Below are positions 1-7,884 of a DNA stretch of 64,000 nt, in pieces. Where the stretch lies: positions 682,001 to 746,000 of the forward strand of contig NZ_JAQIVH010000055.1 of assembly GCF_028746185.1 (NCBI RefSeq). Reading direction: 5' to 3'. This DNA comes from Paenibacillus_E qinlingensis. Lineage in GTDB: Bacteria > Bacillota > Bacilli > Paenibacillales > NBRC-103111. The translations under genes and the position numbers were made by a program. The notes beneath the pieces were generated by a model, which had not been told where the DNA came from, did no database searches, and worked only from the letters and a program-made list of their open reading frames with translations. The first letter of the stretch is position 1; each line of letters begins with the position of its first letter.

Positions 1-326
1 ACATTTTTGTATGGAAAATTAATCTTAGCAAAAGCAAAACCAGCTAACGCTCCAAAAATGCACGTTCCTACCGTTACCACAACCGCGATGTACACACTAT
101 TCGAATAATGCGTTATAAATAAGGACTGTACCTTAAACACTTGCGAATAATTGGACCATACAATCGGACTCGGAATCCATTGGGGAGGAAACGAAAATAT
201 TTTCGTTTGATCTTTAAGTGATGTAGTCACCATCCAGACAAACGGCATCAAAATGATGGCAGAGACAATCGTTAGAAACAAATACGATAAGGTATTACCA
301 AGCATTCGGATGGATTTATTGCTCAT
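1..326 (-). CDS. Carbohydrate ABC transporter permease, MalG/AraQ type (partial, C-terminus beyond the window)
   Basis: This is the second inner-membrane permease of a binding-protein-dependent sugar importer. About 108 N-terminal residues are visible. They start MSNKSIRMLGNTLS, continue into a first hydrophobic segment (LFLTIVSAIILMPFVWM) and the typical following stretch TTSLKDQTKIFSFPPQWIP, which is characteristic of COG0395-type permeases. The reading frame runs off the left edge of the window. The ATG overlaps the stop of the upstream permease gene by 11 bases, so the two are translationally coupled. The EAA loop that contacts the ATPase would lie in the missing part. The family call is confident; the sugar is unknown. 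Confidence 0.88.
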   Translation of the reverse strand, partial: MSNKSIRMLGNTLSYLFLTIVSAIILMPFVWMVTTSLKDQTKIFSFPPQWIPSPIVWSNYSQVFKVQSLFITHYSNSVYIAVVVTVGTCIFGALAGFAFAKINFPYKN

Positions 327-1269
327 GATGCACCCACCTTTTTCTGAAGTTCCACTGCACCATGGTAAGTACGAGTACTAAGAAGAAGAGGATAAACGCA
401 ACAGCAGATGCGTAGCCAAATTCATATGTTTTAAAGGCTAACTTATAGATGTAGTACACGAGCACACTTGTACTATTCCCAGGACCGCCATCGGTCATAA
501 CACTGATCTGCGAGAACACTTTCAGTGAACCAATCAGGGTAATGATTAATGTTAGGAATAGCGATGGCGAAATCATCGGTAATGTAATTCTCGTGAACTG
601 CTTCCATTTCGATGCACCATCAATCGTAGCAGCTTCATAGTACATTTTCGGTACATCCTGCAAGGCCGCGAGGAAGATAACCATGTTCATGCCCACTTTT
701 TTCAACACACTGACGAGAATAACAACTGGCATCACGAGTGTCGTATTGTACATCCAAGCAGGGCCCGTAATGCCGAAGAAATGCAGTATCTGATTTACCA
801 ATCCAGCATCTGTAGCGAATACATATTTCCACACGATAGCCCAAACAATAATAGATGTGACGACAGGTGTGAAGATAGCAGTTCGGAAGATGCCAACACC
901 GGGAAGTTTCGTCGATAATAGTAAAGCAAGTCCTAATGCTAACATGAGATTAAGCGGAATTAGTCCTGCGGAGAAATACAAGGTATGGCCCACGGACGAC
1001 CAGAACAGTTCATCATCCGTTAATACTTTCACGTAGTTATCAACTCCAACAAATTTCGTTGCATGCAGGAGCGAATAACTGGTGAAACTAAGTCCAAAGG
1101 CACTAATGATCGGTCCAGCCATAAAAATCAAGAACCCGAGCATCATCGGTGCAATAAATAGATAGCCATATATCGCATTTCTGCGTTTAATTCGACTGAA
1201 GTCGTTTCGTTTTTTCGTAACTACTGTTGCTGCTGGCACCTCAGCGGGTGCTGCTCTATACGTATCCAT
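316..1269 (-). CDS. Carbohydrate ABC transporter permease, UgpA/MalF type
   Basis: This is the first permease subunit of sugar importer 1. It has six predicted membrane segments, beginning with YGYLFIAPMMLGFLIF. The cytoplasmic EAA motif YYEAATIDGASKWKQF followed by RITLPMI is visible and would dock the shared ATPase. An upstream ATG at 1323 extends the frame, but the start chosen here (MDTYRAAPAEV) has AAAGGAG about 12 bases upstream and gives a normal permease N-terminus of 317 residues. It lies 72 bases after the binding-protein gene, separated by a 9-bp hairpin, and overlaps the next permease by 11 bases. No ATPase gene is present nearby. The substrate cannot be read from sequence. Confidence 0.92.
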   Translation of the reverse strand: MDTYRAAPAEVPAATVVTKKRNDFSRIKRRNAIYGYLFIAPMMLGFLIFMAGPIISAFGLSFTSYSLLHATKFVGVDNYVKVLTDDELFWSSVGHTLYFSAGLIPLNLMLALGLALLLSTKLPGVGIFRTAIFTPVVTSIIVWAIVWKYVFATDAGLVNQILHFFGITGPAWMYNTTLVMPVVILVSVLKKVGMNMVIFLAALQDVPKMYYEAATIDGASKWKQFTRITLPMISPSLFLTLIITLIGSLKVFSQISVMTDGGPGNSTSVLVYYIYKLAFKTYEFGYASAVAFILFFLVLVLTMVQWNFRKRWVHHEQ

Positions 1270-1298
1270 GGTGTTTGCTACACTCCTTTGTGAGACAA

Positions 1299-1322
1299 TG
1301 GCCAAGCAGATCAGCTTGGCCA
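1299..1322 (-). promoter_or_regulatory. Intercistronic hairpin between binding protein and permease
   Basis: TGGCCAAGC and GCTTGGCCA form a perfect 9-bp stem with a 6-base loop. There is no long T-run, so it is more likely an mRNA stabiliser or a partial terminator that keeps binding-protein mRNA above permease mRNA than a full stop. Sugar-import cluster 3 has a hairpin in the equivalent place. Confidence 0.6.
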
Positions 1323-1341
1323 CAGTTCTAGTCCAATTCGA

Positions 1342-2670
1342 TCATTGCGCTAGAATTGCATTAACATCTGTTTCCAACTTCTTAAAGATATCGGGAACTG
1401 TCCCTGCTTGCGTATAGATCGCATCAAAGTGCAGCTTCATTTTGTCATCGATTTTTTGGAAGTTAACGAAACCTTGACGAACGCGAGCAGCTGCCATTTG
1501 ATCCAGTACCGCTGTTTTCATGCTCTCAGGAGATGGTCCTTGCTTCAAGAATCCGTCGGAATTAAGAACAGATTTACGACTTGGCACGAAGAATTGGGAT
1601 GTGATCGCCATGTTTTCTTTGTTGCTTAAGTACTTAACAAGCTCAATGGCTTCAGCAGTATTGGAGTTGTTTTTGGGAACCATGTAAGCTGCATAGCCAA
1701 GTGTTGTTCCTTGACCGCCAGCTGCTTTCGGCATAGGAGCGATATCCCATTCAAAATCTTTGATTGCTTTGGCTTTCCCCATGTAGCTAAGCAAGTCTTG
1801 TTGCATGCCAATTTTTCCAGATTCGAATCCTGTTTGGTCACCTGGCTTCGGATGAACCTTCGTTTTGAACATAGCATCACTGAAGAATTGAAGTGCCTGC
1901 TGGCCTTGTGGTGTATTCAAAGCAACTTTCTTACCATCTTTGGTGAAGAAATCAGATCCATATGCCCAAACCAATGTTTGTAGCGACTCGATCCAGCTCC
2001 GTCCCCATCCACCTGGACGAATCAAGTTCATCCCGTAGATCCCTTTATCTGGTTGAGAAATCACGATAGCTGCTTTATTCATTTCATCATAGGTCCAGTT
2101 GCCTTCTTTATAGAGTTCTGAAGGCGTTTTCAAATTTTTCTCTTTGAATAAATTTTTATTGTAATACATCATATTAGGAGGTGTTGAGAAAGCCACACCA
2201 TACAGTTTATCTGCCTTTGTCACTAAGTCTAATGTAGATGGAATGAGATCGCTTGCATCATATGCCGTATCAGTTTTGATGGCTGAAATGTCTTCCATCT
2301 GCCCTGCTTCAAGAAATTGTGGAATACCTCTTTCGAGCATCCAGATCACATCTGGTGCTGTTTTGGAAGCAAGCATTACGGACATTTTCTGTAAGTAATC
2401 TGCGGATGGAATGATCATGATTTCGACACTGACGTTTGGCTTTGTCTTCCTATAATTCGCGATCATATCCTCGTACATTTTTTTATGCTCGTCAGTTCCC
2501 CAAATGCTGAATGAAAGCTTTACGTCCTTCGCTGGTGTTTTCGTTGCATCTGCTGCTTTAGAACTTGCTGGTGATGTTGTTGTAGAAGCTGTTTCTTTCG
2601 TTGAACTGCAGCCTGCAATAAAACTACTAACTATCAAAACAGATGTCGTTAAGAGTAGTGCTTTCTTCAT
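1342..2670 (-). CDS. Extracellular sugar-binding lipoprotein (family 1 solute-binding protein)
   Basis: This is the substrate-capturing lipoprotein of importer 1. The N-terminus MKKALLLTTSVLIVSSFIAGC ends in a lipobox, so Cys21 should be lipidated and the protein held on the outer face of the membrane. A Thr/Ser/Ala-rich linker follows, then a fold-I binding protein with the usual markers: LSFSIWGTDEHKK near the start, PDVIWMLERG, and KLYGVAFSTPPNMMYYNKNLFKE. The ATG used is 24 bases inside a longer frame and directly follows a GGGG-containing ribosome site. The gene follows a kinase/regulator pair and precedes two permeases. A promoter with a cre-like box lies just upstream. The sugar ligand is unknown. 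Confidence 0.93.
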   Translation of the reverse strand: MKKALLLTTSVLIVSSFIAGCSSTKETASTTTSPASSKAADATKTPAKDVKLSFSIWGTDEHKKMYEDMIANYRKTKPNVSVEIMIIPSADYLQKMSVMLASKTAPDVIWMLERGIPQFLEAGQMEDISAIKTDTAYDASDLIPSTLDLVTKADKLYGVAFSTPPNMMYYNKNLFKEKNLKTPSELYKEGNWTYDEMNKAAIVISQPDKGIYGMNLIRPGGWGRSWIESLQTLVWAYGSDFFTKDGKKVALNTPQGQQALQFFSDAMFKTKVHPKPGDQTGFESGKIGMQQDLLSYMGKAKAIKDFEWDIAPMPKAAGGQGTTLGYAAYMVPKNNSNTAEAIELVKYLSNKENMAITSQFFVPSRKSVLNSDGFLKQGPSPESMKTAVLDQMAAARVRQGFVNFQKIDDKMKLHFDAIYTQAGTVPDIFKKLETDVNAILAQ

Positions 2671-2698
2671 CGTATTAATCCCCTTTTTCTTCAAGTGG

Positions 2699-2725
2699 TG
2701 TGAAGCGCTTACATACCCAATTATA
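2699..2725 (-). promoter_or_regulatory. Promoter -10 with cre-like CcpA box, upstream of the binding protein
   Basis: On the minus strand a TATAAT (2720-2725) is followed six bases later by TGTAAGCGCTTCACA (2699-2713). The left half fits the CcpA consensus TGWAANCGNTNWCA exactly; the right half carries one extra base. A box just downstream of -10 would block elongation or initiation when glucose is present. The -35 is weak (TTATCC, 17-base spacer), as expected for an activated promoter. Confidence 0.55.
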
Positions 2726-2809
2726 AACCGTGATCATTTATAGGATAACGCTAAAAAATCTATAAAAGGTTCAAAATAGCAAGGTCTTTTACGACTTAGA
2801 ACAAACCGA

Positions 2810-3550
2810 CTACTGATCCCGGAACTCGGACGGTGTACATCCCGTATGCTGCTTAAACAGTGAAGCAAAATATTTATGATTGACAATGCCACACATCACC
2901 GCAACCTCAGACACTTTCAGTGTCGTTTCTTTCAACAGTTTTCTCGCCTTCTCCATACGGCGTTCTGTCACGAAATCAGACAAATTCTGCCCCGTTTCCC
3001 TCTTGAACATATTGGATAAGTATTTCGGGTTAAGGTAGACGCGCTCAGCTAGAAACTGTAAGGAAATATCCTGATTGAGATATTCATTCACCAGCTCTCT
3101 TACCCTTCGGATCAATAAACGATCCGTATCATCAGGCACAACAGTCACTGTTGCATTGGAATTGGGCTGCTTAGTTATATGAAGCTGCGAACTAATTTTC
3201 TGAAGAACTTGGGCTAACTCTACACGTTCGATGGGCTTCAATAAATAATCACTTACGCCATATCGCAAAGCTTCTCTCGCGTAAACAAACTCATCGTACC
3301 CACTTATCACGACAAAAAGGAGATTCGGATGAGACTCTTTCGCTCGCTTGATCAATTCGATTCCGTTCATTTCACTCATACGAATATCGGTAATAATGAG
3401 ATCCACTTGATCTTGCGTTTTCAACCAATCTAATGCCTCACGGCCGTTACTTGCTTCCGTAATTCGCAGTTTCGAGGTAATTACATCTTCAATGATTTTC
3501 TTAAGTCCTTGCCTGATCTTCAACTCATCTTCGACTAACAAAATATGCAT
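2810..3550 (-). CDS. Response regulator, YesN type (receiver plus AraC HTH)
   Basis: This is the cytoplasmic partner of the adjacent YesM-like kinase and the likely activator of importer 1. The receiver domain spans residues 1-120 (MHILLVEDE acidic pocket, phospho-acceptor Asp55 in LIITDIRM, Lys in LLKPIERVE). After a short linker, the AraC-type double helix-turn-helix occupies about residues 150-246 (ISLQFLAERVYLNPKYLSNM and VSEVAVMCGIVNHKYFASLF). The frame is open for 30 more codons, but MHILLVEDE follows GGGAGGA and begins one base after the kinase stop, so this start is chosen. Length 246 is normal for short YesN proteins. It lies about 140 bases upstream of the binding-protein gene. Confidence 0.94.
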   Translation of the reverse strand: MHILLVEDELKIRQGLKKIIEDVITSKLRITEASNGREALDWLKTQDQVDLIITDIRMSEMNGIELIKRAKESHPNLLFVVISGYDEFVYAREALRYGVSDYLLKPIERVELAQVLQKISSQLHITKQPNSNATVTVVPDDTDRLLIRRVRELVNEYLNQDISLQFLAERVYLNPKYLSNMFKRETGQNLSDFVTERRMEKARKLLKETTLKVSEVAVMCGIVNHKYFASLFKQHTGCTPSEFRDQ

Positions 3551-3551
3551 A

Positions 3552-5312
3552 CTATTCCTCCCACTGAAATGGTATACGAATGCAGAAGGATGTGCCTTCA
3601 GGACCCGTGTGTGCAATAGACAAACCGTACGACTCACCATATAAAATCACTAGACGCTGATGTATGTTGCGGAGGGCAAAACCTTTTGATTTTTTATCTG
3701 AAAGTAAGCCGGATTGATGACGTTCTGGTTCAATTAATCGTTGCTCCACGAGTTTCCTGCGCTCTGGATTAATACCCTTGCCGTTATCTGTCACAAATAT
3801 ATAGAGATCCTGACCCTCGGCTTTGGAGGTAATTTGTATCGTAATCGGCTCTTTGGCAAGACCGTGTTCAATCGCATTTTCCACTATAGGCTGAAGAATA
3901 AGCTTCGGTACCATCGCATACTCGTGTGAAAAATCCACAAGGATTTCTGCACTCAGCTGGTCTTCTAGTCGGAAGCTTTGGATATTCAAATAGTTTTGGA
4001 CAAACGCCAACTCATCCTTCAAATACACGAATCTCTCCTGTTTATCCACCGTATACCTCAGCAGCTTTCCTAAGCTCGTGATAACTTGAGATAACTCGTT
4101 ATTCCGTTCTTTCACCGCGACCATATTGATGGATTCCAATGTATTATAAAGAAAATGAGGATTGATCTGACTTTGCAGCGCATTCAATTCCGAATCCTTC
4201 TCCCGTAACCTGAGCTCATACATCTCTTTGATCATGATATCCAGACGAGAAACCATGCTGTTAAACCCTTCTGTTAACAAACCAATCTCGTCATTCGAAT
4301 AGACAGTAGCTCGTTCTTGAAAATCTCCACCTTGAACACGCCGCATTTTGCGTTGTAAATGATGGACAGGCTTAACCAGCCTATTCGATGTAAATAGTGC
4401 GGCTCCAAAGGCAAATATGAGCGAAACAACTGAGATCCACAAAGTGAAGCTTGTGAGCTTACGTGCATCCTTCAAAAGATCTTCCTTAGGAATCGTGCCG
4501 ACAATCTGCAGACCGCCGTACCCCGTAGTACGCAAAGATGTGATAATATCCGAAGAGCTTGTACTTACAATTTCATCGTAGGAAGGAAGTGGAGCTTCTT
4601 TTGTAAACGGGTAGATCGGTTGCAAACTTTCATTGAAGACATACAATTTACTGTTTTTTGAGACTTTTACCGTGGACAAAATTTTCTCAAAGCCTTTACT
4701 CGTCAAATCTACCTTCACATAGCCGAGCTCGCGATTCGTGAGTGGATCTTTAATCAATCGTGCAAAAGACAAGGCTTCTTTCGGTTTGTTCAGATAGTAA
4801 TTCCACGCCACAGGAGGTAGAATAACCAATCCACCGTCCTTCTGCTTGACTTGCTCCATCCAAGCCGAGGTATTAGGCTCCCAGTTTCCCTTGATCGTTT
4901 CCGTCAGATTGCTGAACAACGTCCCGTCCAAAGCAAATATGAACACACCTTCTAACTCCGTCCGATCAATTATGATGGATGCAATGAGTTGACTCATCTT
5001 AATCTGCTCTTCAATACTTTTGTAGTTGCCGCTAACTGTAGCGATTTTATGTTTTTCTAAAATTTGCAATAAATTCGCATCATAGTACATCGCAATTGTA
5101 ATTCGCTCGATATCTTTCACATAGCGTTCTAAATTAATCGACAACTGCTCCACAATTTGATCTGAGTACGTTTTAGCCTCTCTCTCGACATTGGTCGAAT
5201 ACTTCTGATAGGTTAAATAGCCACTAAATAAAAATGGTAGCGTTATCATAAGACAAAATAAGACCAGAAATTTCGTACGTAAGGACACGAACGGCGATTT
5301 ATTTAGCTTCAC
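3552..5312 (-). CDS. Sensor histidine kinase, YesM type
   Basis: This membrane sensor phosphorylates the YesN-type regulator downstream. Residues 14-34 form membrane segment 1. A large extracellular sensing region of about 250 residues follows, probably a Cache-like fold, and a second membrane segment lies near residues 288-310. A HAMP linker follows (RLVKPVHHLQRKMRRVQGGDF), then the His_kinase domain with QINPHFLYNTLESI (His386) and a C-terminal HATPase with VENAIEHGL and DNGKGI. Length 586 matches YesM proteins. The stop is one base before the regulator start. The ligand is probably a sugar or a sugar-loaded binding protein, inferred from context only. Confidence 0.94.
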   Translation of the reverse strand: MKLNKSPFVSLRTKFLVLFCLMITLPFLFSGYLTYQKYSTNVEREAKTYSDQIVEQLSINLERYVKDIERITIAMYYDANLLQILEKHKIATVSGNYKSIEEQIKMSQLIASIIIDRTELEGVFIFALDGTLFSNLTETIKGNWEPNTSAWMEQVKQKDGGLVILPPVAWNYYLNKPKEALSFARLIKDPLTNRELGYVKVDLTSKGFEKILSTVKVSKNSKLYVFNESLQPIYPFTKEAPLPSYDEIVSTSSSDIITSLRTTGYGGLQIVGTIPKEDLLKDARKLTSFTLWISVVSLIFAFGAALFTSNRLVKPVHHLQRKMRRVQGGDFQERATVYSNDEIGLLTEGFNSMVSRLDIMIKEMYELRLREKDSELNALQSQINPHFLYNTLESINMVAVKERNNELSQVITSLGKLLRYTVDKQERFVYLKDELAFVQNYLNIQSFRLEDQLSAEILVDFSHEYAMVPKLILQPIVENAIEHGLAKEPITIQITSKAEGQDLYIFVTDNGKGINPERRKLVEQRLIEPERHQSGLLSDKKSKGFALRNIHQRLVILYGESYGLSIAHTGPEGTSFCIRIPFQWEE

Positions 5313-5352
5313 AGGCTCCCCTCGCTTCTTATGCGTGCTAGTATTGTAGGAA

Positions 5353-5381
5353 AGTATAAATTGTCCCTGTTAAATTTACAA
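5353..5381 (-). promoter_or_regulatory. Promoter for the cluster 1 kinase-regulator operon
   Basis: On the minus strand TTGTAA (5376-5381) and TATACT (5353-5358) are separated by 17 bases, a good sigma-A match, about 40 bases before the kinase ATG. Confidence 0.5.
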
Positions 5382-5692
5382 GACAGTTCTGACATTTTAT
5401 GAAAGGAAAAGAGTCCAGACCTTCGGAGTTTTAATGCTAAGGAAACTCATTAATACAACCAAGCGGGCACTTATATGAATGACAACTAGACTAGCAATCA
5501 AAGTCCAAAAATATTATGGGCACCAATTAGTGTGCCCCATTGTAGCCAGGACATCAATCTCACTGGAGTAGGATGAAATCGATTGTACTTTTACGATTAC
5601 TTGGTTCTCATTGCATCTCCCTGCGCCTTTTTTTCCCACTCCAAGGAGTAAAAGCGCATTACAATTTCCATTTGGAAGTGGTTTCCGCTAAG

Positions 5693-5718
5693 AAAAGACC
5701 TCCCTAGAGGTCTTTTTC
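5693..5718 (+). terminator. Rho-independent terminator without an obvious upstream gene
   Basis: AAAGACCTC pairs with GAGGTCTTT around a CCTA loop and is followed by a T-rich stretch on the plus strand. It lies about 155 bases before the start of the sugar-isomerase-like gene. Confidence 0.7.
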
Positions 5719-5774
5719 TGTTTTTGAATTAATGTAGGCTTATTCATTAATTATATTGAGAAACTAAATCATAT

Positions 5775-5845
5775 TGTTCATGTTTCAATGACATCATTCA
5801 TTTAATGGCAAGATCGTTCATCTTATAATGAATCAGTAATGAACA
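5775..5845 (+). promoter_or_regulatory. Promoter region with repeated GTTCAT elements
   Basis: A TATAAT sits at 5824-5829 with a poor -35 (TTTAAT, 17-base spacer). Around it are TGTTCAT (5775-5781), GTTCAT (5816-5821) and the inverse ATGAACA (5839-5845). Spaced short direct and inverted repeats with a weak -35 are typical of AraC-activated promoters; the AraC gene at the end of this operon is the obvious candidate, but that is inference. Confidence 0.4.
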
Positions 5846-5873
5846 ATTTGTGTGAAATCGGAGGTAACCTTCT

Positions 5874-6644
5874 ATGAAGAAAATGGGAATAGGCTTGCAA
5901 TTATACACACTACGGGATGAAATGGCTCAAGACGCAACAACGGCTTTGCATAAGGTAGCCGAGATGGGTTATGAGGGTGTCGAGTTTGCAGGTTATTACG
6001 ATTTTAGCCCTGAACAGTTAAAGGAATTGCTTACCACCTTGTCATTGAAAGCCATTGGCAGCCATGTAAACCTGGAACGACTACGAAACCATTTAGAAGA
6101 AGAAATTGCTATGAATGTTGCTATCGGCAGCCGTTATGTCGTCTGTCCAGGAATCAATCAAGAACAGCGGCAGGCACTTCTCGAAACTGTTACTTTTTTT
6201 AACAAGTGCAGCGAGCAGTTCGCAAGCAAAGGCATCGCATTTGGCTTTCATAATCACTATGTTGAATTCACCGAAGCTTATGGGGATCAGATTTGGTTTG
6301 ATGCATTTATGGGAAGTACATCCCCAAACGATATGAAGAGCGAGCTCGATGTTTGCTGGGTACATAATGCTGGCTGCGACCCTATTGCTTACCTCGACAA
6401 ATATGCCGGACGCATACCTTTAATTCATTTGAAGGACATTCGCAAGTTCGAAGGCGGCACTTATCAAACGGTGGAACTGGGGCGCGGTGAAATGAATTTA
6501 CCAGCCATTATTGGTGCTGCAGCAAAGGCGGGAACAGAATGGCTCATCGTCGAACAAGACGATTGCGACTTGCCTGCGTTAGAAAGTGTACAGATAAGTA
6601 TGGATTGGCTAAGCCAGAATTATAGGTTTATGGAGGTCATTTAA
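5874..6644 (+). CDS. Sugar phosphate isomerase/epimerase-like TIM-barrel protein
   Basis: This 256-residue protein belongs to the xylose-isomerase-like TIM-barrel family (AP_endonuc_2, COG1082), soluble enzymes that isomerise or epimerise sugars and inositols using a divalent metal. Visible family marks are MGIGLQLYTLRDEM at the N-terminus, GYEGVEFAGYY, FGFHNHYVEF, KSELDVCWVHNAG and LIVEQDDCD, which together carry the Glu, Asp and His residues that normally bind the metal. The ATG follows GGAGGT. The gene ends one base before an oxidoreductase gene, whose ribosome site lies inside its last codons. This pair commonly converts an imported sugar or polyol; the exact substrate is not recognisable. 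Confidence 0.88.
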   Translation: MKKMGIGLQLYTLRDEMAQDATTALHKVAEMGYEGVEFAGYYDFSPEQLKELLTTLSLKAIGSHVNLERLRNHLEEEIAMNVAIGSRYVVCPGINQEQRQALLETVTFFNKCSEQFASKGIAFGFHNHYVEFTEAYGDQIWFDAFMGSTSPNDMKSELDVCWVHNAGCDPIAYLDKYAGRIPLIHLKDIRKFEGGTYQTVELGRGEMNLPAIIGAAAKAGTEWLIVEQDDCDLPALESVQISMDWLSQNYRFMEVI

Positions 6645-6645
6645 G

Positions 6646-7728
6646 ATGGCGAAAACACTTAAAGGGGCAATTATTGGTTGCGGGGGAATTGCGTTCGAGA
6701 AATATTTCCCTGCACTTTCCAAGTTGAAGGAACTAGAACTGGTCGCTTTCTGCGATATTATTATCGAAAAAGCAGAAAAAGCAGCGGCAGCATACGGTTC
6801 AACGGACGCAAAAGCATTTTACGATTATAAAGAAGTCCTAGCAAATGTCGCCATTGATGTCATCTATGTATGTACGCCGAACGATTCGCATGCGGAGATC
6901 TCTATCGCGGCCATGGAGTCAGGCAAGCATGTCATGTGTGAGAAACCAATGGCTAAAACGGCTGCAGAAGCACAAGCCATGGTGGATGCTGCCAAACGTA
7001 CAGGCAAAAAGCTCTCGATTGGCTATCAGAATAATTTCCGACCAGACAGCCGCTATTTACAACAAATTTGCGATAATGGAGAGCTCGGGGACATCTATTT
7101 TGCCAAGGCTCATGCGATACGCAGACGCGCTGTTCCAACCTGGGGCGTCTTTCTAGATCAAGAGAAACAAGGGGGTGGCCCTCTCATTGATATCGGTAGC
7201 CATGCGTTGGATTTAACACTTCGGATGATGAACAATTACGCACCAAAATGTGTTTTGGGCAAGGCCTATCACGAGCTTAGCCGTAAAGAAAACGCAGCGA
7301 ATCTCTGGGGACCGTGGGATCCGGAAAAGTTTACGGTGGAGGATTCTGCTTTCGGCCTCATAACGATGCAGAACGGTGCGACCGTTATACTCGAATCCAG
7401 TTGGGCACTTAACTCACTTGACACTTTAGAGGCCAAAACGACGCTTTGCGGTACGGAAGGCGGAGCGGATATGCGTGACGGACTCCGAATTAATAGCGAA
7501 AAACTCGGTAGAATGACTACGACCATCATCGATTTGAGCGCAGGAGGCGTCGCTTTTTTTGAAGGCCAAACAGAGAGTCCAAGTGACTTGGAAGCTCGGT
7601 TGTGGCTCGAGTGCATCCTTCATGATACCGAACCGTTGGTAAAACCGGAGCAAGCGCTTGTTGTCACTCAAATATTAGAAGCCATTTATGAGTCATCGAG
7701 GACTGGAAAAGCTATTTATTTTGAGTAG
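6646..7728 (+). CDS. Gfo/Idh/MocA family NAD(P)-dependent oxidoreductase
   Basis: This 360-residue enzyme oxidises or reduces a hydroxyl of a sugar, amino sugar or inositol. The N-terminal Rossmann fold is clear (KGAIIGCGGIAFEKYFPAL, then VIYVCTPNDSHAEI). The family motif MCEKPMAKTAAEA around residue 98 contains the Glu-Lys-Pro signature with the catalytic Lys. The C-terminal domain includes GGGPLIDIGSHALDL, with Asp and His positioned for the active site. It is coupled to the isomerase-like gene upstream and followed by an AraC regulator. Together they look like a small catabolic unit supplied by the importer on the other strand; substrate unknown. Confidence 0.93.
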   Translation: MAKTLKGAIIGCGGIAFEKYFPALSKLKELELVAFCDIIIEKAEKAAAAYGSTDAKAFYDYKEVLANVAIDVIYVCTPNDSHAEISIAAMESGKHVMCEKPMAKTAAEAQAMVDAAKRTGKKLSIGYQNNFRPDSRYLQQICDNGELGDIYFAKAHAIRRRAVPTWGVFLDQEKQGGGPLIDIGSHALDLTLRMMNNYAPKCVLGKAYHELSRKENAANLWGPWDPEKFTVEDSAFGLITMQNGATVILESSWALNSLDTLEAKTTLCGTEGGADMRDGLRINSEKLGRMTTTIIDLSAGGVAFFEGQTESPSDLEARLWLECILHDTEPLVKPEQALVVTQILEAIYESSRTGKAIYFE

Positions 7729-7756
7729 CCTCTTTTGAAACAAAAGTAAACAACAG

Positions 7757-7775
7757 CCGCCCAGATCAAGGGCGG
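7757..7775 (+). terminator. Weak hairpin after the oxidoreductase gene
   Basis: CCGCCC pairs with GGGCGG around a 7-base loop shortly after the stop. The following T-run is poor, so termination may be partial. Confidence 0.4.
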
Positions 7776-7823
7776 TCACGTTTGCGTACAGAAATATTTG
7801 CGCACAACTGCCTAGAAAGTTTG

Positions 7824-7829
7824 TATAAT
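7824..7829 (+). promoter_or_regulatory. -10 element of the AraC gene
   Basis: TTTGTATAAT at 7820-7829 contains a perfect TATAAT with no clear -35. A transcript from here would start near 7836, too close to the ATG at 7849 to carry a ribosome site. This supports the GTG start at 7885. Confidence 0.4.
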
Positions 7830-7884
7830 TACCTGATAGAACCAAAACATGAACGATTTGCTCGAGTCAAAGGGGGAAGCCAGT

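Larger units (their letters stand above)
5313..5873. other. Gene-free interval with hairpins and an unassigned terminator
   Basis: No convincing coding frame is present in this 561-base divergent interval. It holds the kinase promoter, a GGGCAC/GTGCCC hairpin at 5518-5537, an ACTCC/GGAGT mini-hairpin near 5638-5650, a strong plus-strand terminator at 5693-5718, and the regulatory region of the next plus-strand operon. The terminator has no gene in front of it, so a short untranslated RNA or a transcribed leader is possible. Confidence 0.55.
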
